Shown here one piece after another: positions 46,511 to 46,527 of a stretch of DNA of 46,527 nucleotides (its first letter is position 1; each line of letters begins with the position of its first letter). The notes beneath the pieces were generated by a model. It made no database searches. It was not told where the DNA came from and worked only from the letters and a program-made list of their open reading frames with translations. The position numbers and the translations under genes were made by a program. This DNA is from Flavobacterium sp. HTF (lineage in GTDB: Bacteria; Bacteroidota; Bacteroidia; Flavobacteriales; Flavobacteriaceae), in NCBI RefSeq assembly GCF_003105115.1, contig NZ_QETH01000033.1, positions 1 to 46,527 of the forward strand, written 5' to 3'.

Positions 46511-46527
46511 CGGTGTATTGAAATATT

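Overview
The window comes from a low-GC Bacteroidota, most likely Flavobacterium or a close relative in the Flavobacteriaceae. Several things point there: a type IX secretion (T9SS) type B sorting domain next to a PorP/SprF protein and an OmpA/PD40 protein; a fused SecDF; valS, cysS and folE of Bacteroidota type; many signal peptides ending in AQ; and repeated TAnnTTTG promoter boxes, the -7 element of Bacteroidota housekeeping promoters. No rRNA, tRNA, CRISPR array, IS transposase or prophage was seen.

Region 1 (1-9032) is a surface-polysaccharide cluster. A 5'-truncated GNAT transferase, a DegT-type sugar aminotransferase, a TagB/TagF-like polyol-phosphate transferase, a fused cytidylyltransferase/SDR (CDP-ribitol synthase type) and a Wzx flippase form one tight + strand operon. 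A convergent GT2 gene follows, then a second promoter driving an FdtA-like ketoisomerase and a GT4 enzyme, then a convergent GT2 gene overlapping ftsE. The cluster probably makes a glycan carrying an amino-dideoxy sugar and ribitol-phosphate or a similar polyol phosphate.

Region 2 (9032-16476) holds ftsE (-), a 1004-residue periplasmic TPR protein, a PhzF-family protein, an outer-membrane beta-barrel protein and a small GreA-like protein. A nested inverted repeat lies just before the last gene.

Region 3 (16477-26922) is mostly housekeeping: two adjacent asparagine synthetase genes, gyrB, mdh and secDF, nearly all with visible promoters and strong terminators. The second asparagine synthetase has lost three glutaminase residues (nucleophilic Cys to Ser, a glutamine-binding Arg to Ser, an oxyanion-hole Asn to Asp) but keeps its synthetase half. 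It is the most striking single-gene anomaly here.

Region 4 (27009-32970) has a PagL-like outer-membrane protein and a - strand run folE, four-helix-bundle gene, cysS, yidD, lgt, plus a class I/II aminotransferase. The four-helix-bundle gene is tightly flanked by imperfect inverted repeats, as if it were a small inserted cassette.

Region 5 (33093-41351) has a bilobal aspartyl protease with a PDZ domain, the T9SS trio (877-residue repeat protein, PorP/SprF, PorE-like OmpA protein), a lipoprotein and a DUF1573 protein. Region 6 (41574-46527) has valS, an orphan kinase-fold protein of the type found in polyvalent proteins, and an APC permease. A terminator at the right edge implies another - strand gene just outside.
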